In this document: in pieces, positions 44,742 to 54,833 of the stretch
Layout of the letters: the number at the start of each line of letters is the position of its first letter
How positions within the stretch are numbered: position 1 is the stretch's first letter
Assembly (NCBI GenBank): GCA_017311315.1
Contig: CM029612.1
Coordinates: 52,224,200-52,288,199, forward strand
Direction of reading: 5' to 3'
Origin: Dendrocalamus latiflorus
Lineage: Eukaryota; Streptophyta; Magnoliopsida; Poales; Poaceae
Length of the DNA: 64,000 nucleotides
The notes under the pieces: model-generated
What the model was told of the DNA's origin: nothing
The model's database searches: none
The model's input: only the letters and a program-made list of their open reading frames with translations
Position numbers and translations under genes: made by a program

Positions 44742-46961
44742 TTTGGTATCAGAGCGGTCGCTAGCTTCACTAGAACCCTAATTCATTTTCCGAACTCGGA
44801 TCTTTGGGCTCGGTTTTGAGGTTTAATGGCTCGGGTTTAGCATGGGAGAAGGAGGGGAATCAAAGATTTATGCAAATCCTAATGTTTTTCCCCCAAAATT
44901 TTGATGAATCCCGAACCCTAAATCCCCAAATCAAGAACAAAAAAAAATTAGATCGGGCGCAGGGCTTACGCCTTTTGCCGGCGACGGGCCGCCGCCTCTT
45001 GCTGCCGTCGGTGCGTTGGGGCCGCCGCGCTGCCGCCTTGCGGTTGCCGCGCGCCGCCGCCGCTCCGCCTTCCTCATGGGCGAGCCGTCGCCTCGCGGGA
45101 CCAGGCCGCCGCCGCTCCGCGCGAGCGTGCCGCGCCGCCATTCCGCGCGAGTGCACAGCCGCCGTTCCGCGGGAGCCCGCCGCCGGCGCCTTGGCCACCG
45201 CCGCTCCTTTTCGCGTCGCGCGCCGCCGCCGCTTACGCCTCTCCCGCTGCGCGCCGTGTTTTTCGGAGGGAGTCGGTGGAAATGAGGCTAGGGTTAGGGT
45301 TTTGGGACTTATTCCCGCCGCACGCGCGTCTCGGCCGTCCGATCAGATCGGACGACCATCGTTTTGATGCGGTTGGGGGTCAGTCGGGCCGATTTTGGGC
45401 TGCGCCGGATTAATGGGCCGCGCGGGATTTTTTTTTTGTGAGGCCGAATGCATACGTTTTTGGGCTGCCCGTGCGGCATTTATTGGTCGGCTGTGAATGT
45501 TGGTCTAATTTTTTATTTTTGGCCCAGCATCACATAATCTTATGCATTCGAATGTATTTTTCATGTATATTTTTCAGTATATACATGAAATTGTTTTATG
45601 GTATATATATATTTCAGACTGATGTTTTTTTTTTATTTTCAGTATATTTTTCATGTATTTATGATATATCTCATGTTTAATTAATTACTATTTGATGTCC
45701 CTCATGAAATTATTAACGGATAATGTTGCTAAGCTGCTGAAAATTATTATGCCTTTTTTTCCGCTGCGTAATGTTCTGCCCCTAATTGAATGGAACCAAC
45801 GGGAAATTCAATTGGAGGGCTGTATTTAGTTTTACATGCTATTACTATTTGACCAACGTTAATTGTAATTGCATGTAATCAATTATGTTTATTTTTCGCC
45901 ATGCTATTACTCTTTGACCAAAGTTAATTGTAATTGCATGCGATAAATTATGTTAAATTTTCCGCTTCTGCCCAACGGTGATGCGAAAATTCTTATGAGC
46001 ATGTTGTTAACCACACCAACGTGAGGTTAACTTTTCATGCAAATTAATTATGCGCTTTGCTAATGTAAATTTTATAATTTTTTCAGCAGCTTCTGTTTCC
46101 GCTCATGTAAATGCAATTGAGCCACTTAATGGTAGTAACTTTCAGAAATGGAAGTTTACGCTTATGACGACTTTTCAGCTCTTGGATCTGGACTATGCGT
46201 TCAGGTTCGATGAGCCTGTCGCTCCTACTGAAGGGGAGGACAATTTTGATGAAAAAATGAAGGAATATAAAGCTAATGCTGAGAAGTGGGAGCGGTCTAA
46301 CCGCGTTTCACTTGCTGTGATGAAGAATTCCATCAGTGAGGCTATAAGGGGAGCAATCCCTGAAAAGGAAAGGGTAAAGGACTATTTGTCCTCCATCGAG
46401 GATCACTTTAAAGGGTCCTCTAAAGTTTATGCTACCACACTGATGCACAGGCTCATGAACACTAAGTACAATGGTACTGGAAATGTTCGTGAGCACATTA
46501 TGACAATAATCAATATTGCTGCCCGACTTAAGACAATGGACATGGCTATTTCTGATGGTTTTGTTGTCCATTACATTATGATGTCTCTTCCCAAGCAATT
46601 TGAAGCTTTCAAGGTGAACTACAACACCATTAAGGACAAGTGGACCATGAGCGAGTTGATCGCTAATGTTTCACAGGAGGAAGAGAGGCTCAAGGCTGAG
46701 GGGGCTACTGATTTTGTGAATCAGTCGGCTCCTCAAATAAGGCTGGTCCCTCTAGAAATAGAGGTGGCTACAAAGGAAAGGGAAAGAAGGAGCAAACCTA
46801 CTCCCCTTATCAGAAGCCACAGAAGCCACAGCACCCACAGCATCCTAAGGCGCCTAAAAACGCTTCAGGACCTGGGAGCTCAAATGAACAGAAGAAAAGT
46901 GGTGAATGTTATTTTTGTCAGTCGAAGGACCATTTCAAAGATGATTGTCCTGGATGGCTGA
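44636..46961 (+). CDS. Copia gag, probably spliced, broken by a frameshift before the zinc knuckle
   Basis: A likely short first exon (44636-44654, 19 nt, MAFIGD) in the LTR ends at GTAAGT. A CAGCAG acceptor at 46084-46089 rejoins in frame with the gag body. The body has the nucleocapsid-precursor fold of copia gag: IEPLNGSNFQKWKF near its start, then SSIEDHFKGSSKVYATTL, and SLPKQFEAFKVNYN. Near 46731-46737 one base seems to be missing. From there this frame reads a basic, meaningless tail to a stop at 46961, while the zinc knuckle and pol continue in another frame. Without splicing the first in-frame ATG is at 46050. The protein would coat element RNA in cytoplasmic particles. As it stands the gene is probably not fully functional. 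Confidence 0.75.
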
Positions 46962-49900
46962 AATGGCTCGCCAAGAAAGGTACTTATGAAATCACTTTTG
47001 TTGATGAAGCATTTTATGCTGATTTTCCTATAAATTCTTGGTGGATTGATTCTGGTGCCACTGTGCACGTTACGAATTCCTTGCAGGGATTCCATATGTT
47101 GAGAAGTCTCAGAGGGGAAAGAAGCCTTAGAGTGGCTAATGGGATGGAAGCCGAAATTCAAGCTATTGGATCGGTTTCTTTAGTTTTGAATAATGGTTTT
47201 GTAATGAAACTTAATGATGTTCTTTATGTTCCCTCGATGAGAAGAAACTTGATTTCCATTTCATTATTAGATAATGATGGATATTCTTGTAATTTTGGAC
47301 ACGGAATGTGTTTGATTTATTTCAATAATGATAATGTTGGTCGTGCCATCCGACACGACAAGCTTTATATGTTATCCCTGCAAGATTCTCCTATATCCAT
47401 GAATGTATGTGATGTGAATAAAAAGCGCAAGCGAATTGATGAGACTTCGTCGAAATTGTGGCACTGTCGTTTGGGCCACATTTCGAGGGGGAGAATTGAA
47501 CGTCTCATTAAAGATGAAATTCTCCACCCTTTAGACTTTAATGATTCGGATGATCATTGCCTTGATTGTATCAAAGGTAAGTATGTAAAGCAAATAAAGA
47601 AAGGTGCTACTCGAAGCACAGGGATTTTGGAATTAATTCATACTGACATATGTGGTCCTTTCCCTGTGACATCAGTGGATGGTTATGATTCTTTCATTAC
47701 ATTCACTGATGATTACTCACGTTATGGCTATATCTATCCCATTAAAGAGAGATCGGAAGCGCTTGATAAATTTAAGATATTTAAGGCTGAAGTTGAAAAT
47801 CAGCACAATCTAAAGATTAAAGTAGTGCGCTCGGATCGTGGAGGAGAGTATTATGGGCGACACGCAACTTATGGGCAGATTCCTGGTCCTTTTGCCAGGT
47901 TTCTACAAGAAAAAGGTATTGTTGCCCAGTACTCAATGCCTGGTGATCCCCAGCAAAATGGAGTTGCGGAAAGAAGAAACCGCACACTTATGGACATGGT
48001 TCGAAGTATGTTGAGCTACTCCACTTTGCCTGTAAAGTTATGGATGGAAGCATTAAAAACCGCTGCACATATACTCAATCGGGTTCCCAGTAAATCAGTG
48101 CCTAAAACACCTTATGAATTATGGACTGGGAGAAAACCAAGCTTGAACTACCTCCATGTGTGGGGTTGTGCAGCTGAAGCTAAGGTGTTTAACCCACACA
48201 TTGGGAAATTAGATCCCAAGACTGTGAGTTGTCATTTTATTGGCTACCCTGACAGGTCTAAAGGGTACCGATTCTATTGTCCAGATCGTACCACAAAATT
48301 TGTAGAAACAAGACACGCTGTGTTCTTGGAAAATGATGGCATCAGTGGGGACTTGGAGCCCAGGAAAATTGATCTTGAGGAGAAACGAATTTATGTTGCT
48401 TCACCGCTAATCCGACAGACTGATTTTCCTGTGCCCCAAGTGGTTGTGCCCATAGTTGATCCTGTAGTTGCAACTCCTGTTGCATCTCCAGTTAATTCTG
48501 TGGCTACTCCTTCTGTTGAGGGCTCTGAAAATACAAGTGCAATACCTAATGCTGAGCCTTCGCAGCCCTCTGTGACAATTAATGAACAACCTGATGAGCC
48601 TACTAATGAACCTGTCAGGAGATCACAACGAGTGAGGAGATCTGCTATCCCAAGTGATTATGAGGTTTACTTGAATGAGGATGATCTTGGGAAGACAGAT
48701 GATCCTAGCTCTTATAAGGAAGCAATGAAGAATAAGGATTCATCTAAATGGCTAGATGCCATGAAAGATGAGATTGAGTCTATGGGCGCTAATGGCGTAT
48801 GGGACTTAGTGGAAATTCCTAATGGAGCCAAAACAGTAGGCTGCAAATGGGTCTACAAAACAAAACGTGACTCCAAAGGGAACATCGAAAGGTTTAAGGC
48901 GAGACTTGTAGCGAAAGGGTTTACACAAAGAGAAGGCATTGACTATAATGAAACCTTTTCTCCTGTCTCAACTAAAGATTCATTTAGAATCATAATGGCG
49001 CTCACAGCACATTTCGATTTAGAGTTGCACCAAATGGATGTTAAAACTGCATTCCTGAATGGTGACTTGTATGAGGACGTTTACATGACACAACCGGAAG
49101 GTTTTGTTGTGAAAGGCGAGGAACATTTGGGATGCAAGCTAAGGAAATCCATATATGGCCTGAAACAAGCTTCTAGGCAATGGTACCTTAAGTTTGATGA
49201 AGTCATAAGGAAATTTGGATTTAAGGAGAATGATGTTGATAATTGTACTTATGTTAAGTTCAGGGGGAGTAATTACACCTTCTTAATTCTTTATGTGGAC
49301 GACATATTATTGGCCAGCAGCAGTGTGGACATGCTGCGGGAAACTAAAAGATTTCTCTCGTCCAATTTTGACATGAAAGATCTCGGTGAAGCATCTTATG
49401 TTCTTGGTATTGAAATTCACCGAGATAGGTCCAAAGGAACATTAGGTTTATCACAAAAGGCATACATTGACAGAGTACTAAAGAGATACAATATGCATAA
49501 ATGCTCTGCCTCGCCTGCTCCTATTGTTAAGGGCGATAAGTTTGGGAAATTTCAATGCCCAAAGAATGACTATGAATCTGATCAGATGAAGGCTATACCT
49601 TACGCTTCTGCTGTCGGAAGTATTATGTATGCTCAAGTATGTACGCGCCCTGATTTAGCTTTTGTAACCGGGATGCTTGGCAGATATCAGTCAAATCCAG
49701 GACCGGACCACTGGAAAGCCGTTAAGAAAGTCCTGCGCTATATGCAAGGCACTAAAGGTCACATGCTCACATATAGAAAATGCGATAACCTTGAGGTTGT
49801 CGGTTATTCTGATGCTGATTTTGCGGGGTGTAAAGACACTAAGAAGTCCACATCAGGTTATATTTTCACCCTCGCAGGAGCAGCAATATCATGGAAAAGT

Positions 49901-50272
49901 GTAAAGCAAACACTTACTGCATCGTCGACAATGCAGGCTGAATTTGTGGCATGTTATGAGGCTACCGGGCAGGCTGTATGGCTTAAGAACTTTATCCCGG
50001 GATTAAGAGTGGTAGACAGCATTTCTAGACCACTCATTTTGTACTGCGACAACCAACCCGCAGTTTTCTATTCGAGTAACAACAAGTCGAGTGCAGCTGC
50101 CAAGCACATTGACATAAAGTATCATGTTGTGAAAGATAGAGTCCAGGATCAAACAATTAAGGTTGAGCATATTGGAACTGAATTTATGCTTGCGGATCCG
50201 CTTACAAAAGGCTTACCACCCAATATTTTTCGTGGTCATGTTGCCGGCATGGGTTTATTGGAGAGCCTGTGA
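46736..50272 (+). CDS. Copia zinc knuckle and pol polyprotein (protease, integrase, reverse transcriptase, RNase H)
   Basis: This frame is open from about 46736 to 50272 without a stop; the first ATG in the pol part is at 47063. The order is a zinc knuckle of CX2CX4HX4C form (46907-46948), then an aspartic protease with the DSGA motif near 47047. Integrase follows, with an HHCC zinc site (WHCRLGH, then CLDCIKG) and D,D,E residues around TDICGP, SFITFTDDYS and GVAERRN. Reverse transcriptase has LYVDDILLAS at about 49290. RNase H has SDADFAG near 49810, and EFVACYEA and CDNQPAV further on. The enzymes copy element RNA into DNA and insert it. All catalytic motifs look intact. It is out of frame with gag by one base, so translation as one polyprotein is blocked unless ribosomes shift. 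Confidence 0.92.
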   Translation, partial: NKAGPSRNRGGYKGKGKKEQTYSPYQKPQKPQHPQHPKAPKNASGPGSSNEQKKSGECYFCQSKDHFKDDCPGWLKWLAKKGTYEITFVDEAFYADFPINSWWIDSGATVHVTNSLQGFHMLRSLRGERSLRVANGMEAEIQAIGSVSLVLNNGFVMKLNDVLYVPSMRRNLISISLLDNDGYSCNFGHGMCLIYFNNDNVGRAIRHDKLYMLSLQDSPISMNVCDVNKKRKRIDETSSKLWHCRLGHISRGRIERLIKDEILHPLDFNDSDDHCLDCIKGKYVKQIKKGATRSTGILELIHTDICGPFPVTSVDGYDSFITFTDDYSRYGYIYPIKERSEALDKFKIFKAEVENQHNLKIKVVRSDRGGEYYGRHATYGQIPGPFARFLQEKGIVAQYSMPGDPQQNGVAERRNRTLMDMVRSMLSYSTLPVKLWMEALKTAAHILNRVPSKSVPKTPYELWTGRKPSLNYLHVWGCAAEAKVFNPHIGKLDPKTVSCHFIGYPDRSKGYRFYCPDRTTKFVETRHAVFLENDGISGDLEPRKIDLEEKRIYVASPLIRQTDFPVPQVVVPIVDPVVATPVASPVNSVATPSVEGSENTSAIPNAEPSQPSVTINEQPDEPTNEPVRRSQRVRRSAIPSDYEVYLNEDDLGKTDDPSSYKEAMKNKDSSKWLDAMKDEIESMGANGVWDLVEIPNGAKTVGCKWVYKTKRDSKGNIERFKARLVAKGFTQREGIDYNETFSPVSTKDSFRIIMALTAHFDLELHQMDVKTAFLNGDLYEDVYMTQPEGFVVKGEEHLGCKLRKSIYGLKQASRQWYLKFDEVIRKFGFKENDVDNCTYVKFRGSNYTFLILYVDDILLASSSVDMLRETKRFLSSNFDMKDLGEASYVLGIEIHRDRSKGTLGLSQKAYIDRVLKRYNMHKCSASPAPIVKGDKFGKFQCPKNDYESDQMKAIPYASAVGSIMYAQVCTRPDLAFVTGMLGRYQSNPGPDHWKAVKKVLRYMQGTKGHMLTYRKCDNLEVVGYSDADFAGCKDTKKSTSGYIFTLAGAAISWKSVKQTLTASSTMQAEFVACYEATGQAVWLKNFIPGLRVVDSISRPLILYCDNQPAVFYSSNNKSSAAAKHIDIKYHVVKDRVQDQTIKVEHIGTEFMLADPLTKGLPPNIFRGHVAGMGLLESL

Positions 50273-50463
50273 TCCTGGAATAAGAGGACCATATAAAGTA
50301 ACCAACTCCCATGAAGTATTATGTTATCCAATCGATATAGAAGGGAGCACTATAAGTACTGATGTCCAGCGGTACTAAATTGACTGTTGTGAAGCATTAC
50401 TTTGGTGTGAACTTTTATTGAGAGAGGGCTTATGATGTTTAGCCTTACGATCAAGGGGGAGAA

Positions 50464-50926
50464 TGTTAGGTTTTGATCTCAGGCAAACAGCCGAGACGAG
50501 GAAGACGTGGGCTCACCCCACGTTCTCGCGCCCTGATCGGGGGTGCGTAACCGTTTTTGGTTACGGTCCCCCGTTGCGCAGCGCTATATAAAAGAGAGGC
50601 TCCGGCATCTCACGGTTTGTGCTTATGCTTCGTTCCCGTGAGAGTCAAGACCTCTAACAAACCCCAGGGACCCGATCTCCTAAGCGCTGCTAGCAACGGG
50701 AAGGCCGCCGCCGCCACTGCAGGACTTCGCCGGCGACGACCTCGAACCGCGGGCTCTCCGGATCTGCACCGCACCGACTCTACCTCACGCCTGCATCACG
50801 CAGGCACGGGTCTTCGCTCCATGGCGTTCATCGGCGACCGTAAGTTCCCCGACCCCCTCTAGCCCTAGGTGTTCTAGATGGCAAGCTAGCGTATTATGTG
50901 TTATGCTTGAGGATTAGGATCTAACA
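50464..50926 (+). repeat. 3' LTR of the young copia element
   Basis: Same length and apparently the same sequence as the 5' LTR. Its ATG (50821) and donor (50840) could in principle start a transcript that splices into flanking DNA. Confidence 0.95.
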
Positions 50927-51129
50927 TGAAAATCCCTTGTATTCTTTTGAGATTGTGCTTAAAGAATTTATAGTCGGTTTTGACAAATCTTTTCTTTCTC
51001 GTCATGGCTACTTCAATGTTGTTATTTTGGTTCTCTCTATGATATTCATCTTCTTTGTTCTTGATACCGTGCATGTTCTTGATACTCGTATCCGATTCAA
51101 GAGCTGTTGTGCGCAAGAAGAGGTATTAG

Positions 51130-52115
51130 AGTGTAACAAGTGGTATCAGAACTAAGGCCTCATTAATCTGATTTGTGAGAATGTCGGTAAAGCGTTAGGT
51201 GGCACAAAATCAAGACCGGTGTCGATGATGTGAAATCAAGTAGAGAGATTTGACGACAGTGGAAATTTGGCAATGTGTGGTGAAGGATATCCTTATTTAG
51301 TAGGGGCTAATCGATGCTCTTGAATGGGACAAACCGGAAAGGGTGTTCAATGAACACTAGAATGTGATGGAGTAGAAAGTTGTCAGTACAATATGTCTAT
51401 GTCCCTCCGATGAGGTAAAGTACTCGGTAATCAAGAAAAATTCGTCGAAGAAATTATGGAAAAACTTAAAAGAATTATATATGGCAAAGTCACTGACAAA
51501 CCCGTGGGTGCCAAAGCGACAATTGTACATGTTGCACATGGAAGAAGGTACACGGTTCAATAACCATCTCAATGTCTTCAACAAGCTTATTACATAGCTG
51601 ACTAGTGTGGATGAGAAAATTGAGGAGAATGACAAGTTTGTCATACCAGTATCATGTCTACCACCATCATAGAAGTAATTGGTAATGAATATTTTTGTCA
51701 AAAAACTATTCTCAACTTCAATGAGGTAGTTGCATATCTATTGGAGGTGGAGTCATTGAAAAAGCTATCGAAATCTTTATCCTCGGGTGATCTAGTATGG
51801 CAATAGTAGGTGCTGTAGGCAGAAGCAAAGGTCACATGAAGGAGGGTAAAACCAATGGCACACGTGTATGATATCTATATGATGAGAAATGTCACATGAT
51901 AAAAGACTGGTTGAGTTTGAAGCAAATGAAACGTCCATTCTCAGCGGCGGTAACAAAGAATGATTATCAGGTACTTCTCATTAATGGATATTAGATTTAG
52001 GTTGTTACTTTCATATATATTCGGCGAGGGAGATATTTGACGAAGGATCTCTACATTCGACGTATGGAACTGTTCATTTAGCGGATTGTAAGGAGTATGT
52101 AATTACTGAGGGAGA
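51130..52115 (+). pseudogene. Decayed copia gag and start of protease
   Basis: A primer-site-like AAGTGGTATCAGAAC at about 51138 is followed by broken frames. These still read LWKNLKELYMAKSLTNPW and MEEGTRFNNHLNVFNKLI, typical copia gag blocks. A protease start WILDLG follows, where the catalytic DSG has become DLG. Several stops and frameshifts interrupt it. The remnant ends abruptly where the 52121 direct repeat begins. Confidence 0.72.
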
Positions 52116-52120
52116 TATTC

Positions 52121-52453
52121 CAGCTCCGGTTCCTCGTCTCCCGACTCGCAACCACCTCACCAGCCTCGATCATCTTCGGTATCACCGACCGTCTGGACCT
52201 CAACACCTCCTGTCTGGACCTCAACACCTCCTGTCCCTAGTCCCGGTCCTCCTCGCCTCACCATGACCTAGCTCCGAAGTCCTGCAGTCACACAGACAAG
52301 CAAACCGTCACATAGCACCACACGAAACAACATATCAATAATAGCATAAATGAAAGGTACTCAACCCTAGAATACCCAAAACAAACCCAAACTCTTTAAA
52401 CCAACTGTCAATTACTTATCACAAATATGGGGATACCTCCACATGGTCTCTCA
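52121..52453. repeat. Direct repeat copy 1, 333 bp
   Basis: Starts CAGCTCCGGTTCCTCG and ends CACATGGTCTCTCA. It matches 54522-54833 almost throughout, except for a 21-bp internal tandem duplication (TCTGGACCTCAACACCTCCTG twice) that explains the whole length difference. It could be a retroelement leader or LTR part. Confidence 0.85.
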
Positions 52454-54521
52454 ATCTCTCCCTTAATTAGTATATTGACAAACATAGAAAAAGCATAAAG
52501 ATTTAGTTTGTTTGAGAGTCATACATGGTCCAAAAGAAAAGACAAAGACGCTAATGACCATGTTGACAAAAGGAGCAAAAGAAAGAGCAAGTTTTCCTCA
52601 AAGGCTCCAAAGCTTCCAAAAAGTGGCTTTTTCTCACATACACATATTCTCCCCCTTTTGGCAATAAAATCATCAAGGTTCTTTGGAGGAAAATAAAACA
52701 TGGTGTGGTTGAATTTTATTCAATGCTAAGCAATTAGAGCCATGAAGATTATTCAAAATGACCATTTAGTATGACACCAAGCCATAATTCATATGAACGC
52801 TATCAATATCATGACAAAATATGCATAATCAAGCCAAGCCATATAAGTAACAATCTGAATATTAGGTGAATTTTTTGAGCATGTCAAACCATTCAAGATA
52901 AAAGTTTAGCTAGAGGTATCCAAAGATAATGCAAGTCATGTCAATAGTGTAAGTGGAACCGAGAAGCTAGTATTGAGTCAATTTAGAGTGCTACAAGTTC
53001 GAGAATGAATCAATTGTTCAGGTACTTAGTTCTTTTTGTAGTTAAGCAAATTTAGCACAATAGACATATTTTTTTCTTTGAAACTCATGGTCGTTTCCAA
53101 CCAAAATTTTAGCCATGTGCTAGATCTCAAGCCTTATGCGACCATTCCAAGCAAGAAGCTTAAGGAGATGATCTTGGTCATCTAAAACTCCCCCTGAGTT
53201 CATGCCTAGTGCAATGGCAAGTAGTCTCATGGAAAAGAATTGGTGAGATCAGTTCTTTCGCACATAAAGAGATCTTTTTGCTTTCTTAAATAGTTGTACT
53301 AACTCATGATTTATCAAGAAACTAGCATAGCTCAATCTAGGGCTCAATAAAGATTCAAGACTCAACTCAGCCTATTTGACATGCATGAATCATAAAAGGA
53401 TAACTAAAGATAGACTAGTCTCAAGAGCTAACATGACATGTCTTTGGCGGTCTGACCGGCCCAGGGAAAGCAGTCTGACCGGCCTTCAAGCTGCGGTCAG
53501 ACCGGCCCCCTTGTCTATTGCTCTGAGTTTTTCTTTGCAGCCAGTTTCAGTTAATCATTTTATTTGTCGTCTTTACTCTAGATGCCAGTAAGCATGAATC
53601 TTCATTCTTCATAGATTTTGTAGCTATCGGAGAGGAGAAGATTTGCGAGTGGATACTTGGGGGCATTTTTAAAGAGGCATCATTCACCCCACCTCTGTTG
53701 TCATTTCCGATCCTACAATTGGTATCAGAGCAAACTCATTTTGCAAGAATCAAACAAGAACTCACTTCACACACAAAATAACCAAGAAAGAACTGAAGAA
53801 TGCAGTCCATCACAGAGTGGGAGAAACAAGACTAAAACTCTGAAATAAATTCATTCCCATGGATGATTACAAGAGGAGTCCCCATACACACTTGGATAAT
53901 GGGAAGAACACACACTACATACTTACACACACTAAGCTCTCAAAGCTCACTCGTACAGACTCTCTCTACTGAATGCCTCCACTGGAATGAGCTTCTACTG
54001 CTGCCTTCCTCTCCATCTTTTGAAGGCAAGAGCTCACCCTCTAATAGCAAATCAAGAAGAGTCATACTACACCCACTCAAACCTCACACACACATATGAG
54101 GTAAGGGTCAAACCAGCCCCCATTTTGGAGGGAAACCAGCCTCTTCACTCCACACTTGAGTCAATTGTCCAAATTGCCCTCAAGCACCTTCCCGGAAGCT
54201 TCCCGCAACCGGTATCCTGTCCGTCTGGACCTCGACTCCTCCCTGAGTCTAGTCCAGGTTTGTTTCGTTGCACACGACCGCACCCGGTATCCTGACCGTC
54301 TGGACTCCGACTCCTCCCTGAGCCTAGTCCCGGTCCACCTGCCGCTGCCCGTCGTGTCCACCCGACACCGACCGAGACCTCCGACTCCACCTGAGTCTAG
54401 TCTTGGTCTGTTCCGTCGTACACGACCGCAACCGACCTCCAACCGTCTGGACCTCCGACTCCTCTCTAAGCCTAGTCCCGGTTCGTTCGTCGTTGCCCGT
54501 CGTGTCCGTCACTGGTAGCTC
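52454..54521. mobile_element. LTR-retrotransposon debris with a tRNA-Met primer site
   Basis: The segment 53420-53716 carries GGTCTGACCGGCC motifs and ends in TACA, directly before TTGGTATCAGAGC (53719-53731), as the end of an LTR would. The interior beyond it is lost into other repeats. At 53185-53200 an ACTCCCCCTGAG block reads on the minus strand as a polypurine tract. Pieces of at least two elements in opposite directions therefore meet here. I could not set their boundaries. Confidence 0.5.
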
Positions 54522-54640
54522 CAGCTCCGGTTCCTCGTCTTCCGACTCGCAACCACCTCACCAGCCTCGATCATCTTCGGCATCACCGACCGTCTGGACC
54601 TCAACACCTCCTGTGCCTAGTCCCGGTCCTCCTCGCCTCA
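54218..54640 (+). repeat. Degenerate tandem repeat, about 75-bp unit, five copies
   Basis: Units built on CCGTCTGGACCTCCGACTCCT, then GAGCCTAGTCCCGGT, start near 54220, 54297, 54370, 54443 and 54590. The last lies within direct repeat copy 2. Copies differ by substitutions and gaps. Confidence 0.7.
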
Positions 54641-54833
54641 CCATGACCTAACTCCGAAGTCCTGCAGTCACACAGACAAGCAAACCGTCACATAGCACCG
54701 CACGAAACAGCATATCAACAATAGCATAAATGAAAGGTACTCAACCCTAGAATACCCAAAACAAACTCAAACTCTCTAAACCAACCGTCAATTACTCATC
54801 ACAAACATGGGGATACCTCCACATGGCCTCTCA
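54522..54833. repeat. Direct repeat copy 2, 312 bp
   Basis: Matches 52121-52453 with scattered substitutions and only one copy of the 21-bp internal unit. Flanking sequences on both sides differ from those of copy 1. Confidence 0.85.

Larger units (their letters stand above)
44279..50926 (+). mobile_element. Young Ty1/copia LTR retrotransposon, 6648 bp
   Basis: Two LTRs of 463 bp each (44279-44741 and 50464-50926) start TGTTAGGTTTTG and end GGATCTAACA. Reading them side by side I see no difference. A perfect 5-bp target duplication TGAAA flanks the element (44274-44278 and 50927-50931). A tRNA-Met primer site TGGTATCAGAGC is at 44744-44755, and a polypurine tract AAGGGGGAGAA at 50453-50463. 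The order gag, protease, integrase, reverse transcriptase, RNase H is that of copia. The long leader 44742-46086 has a GC-rich part and an AT-rich part and holds no conserved gene. It sits between the aldehyde oxidase and A20/AN1 genes. Confidence 0.96.

Noticed and set aside
44804..45367. 187-codon frame in the copia leader
   Set aside because: It falls within the proposed leader intron, is Arg/Ala-rich from GC bias and has a competing minus-strand frame.
46731..46740. Programmed -1 ribosomal frameshift between gag and pol
   Set aside because: No X-XXY-YYZ slippery heptamer in the right phase and no clear stem downstream. Copia elements usually use one frame. A one-base deletion is simpler, though sister copies could overturn this.
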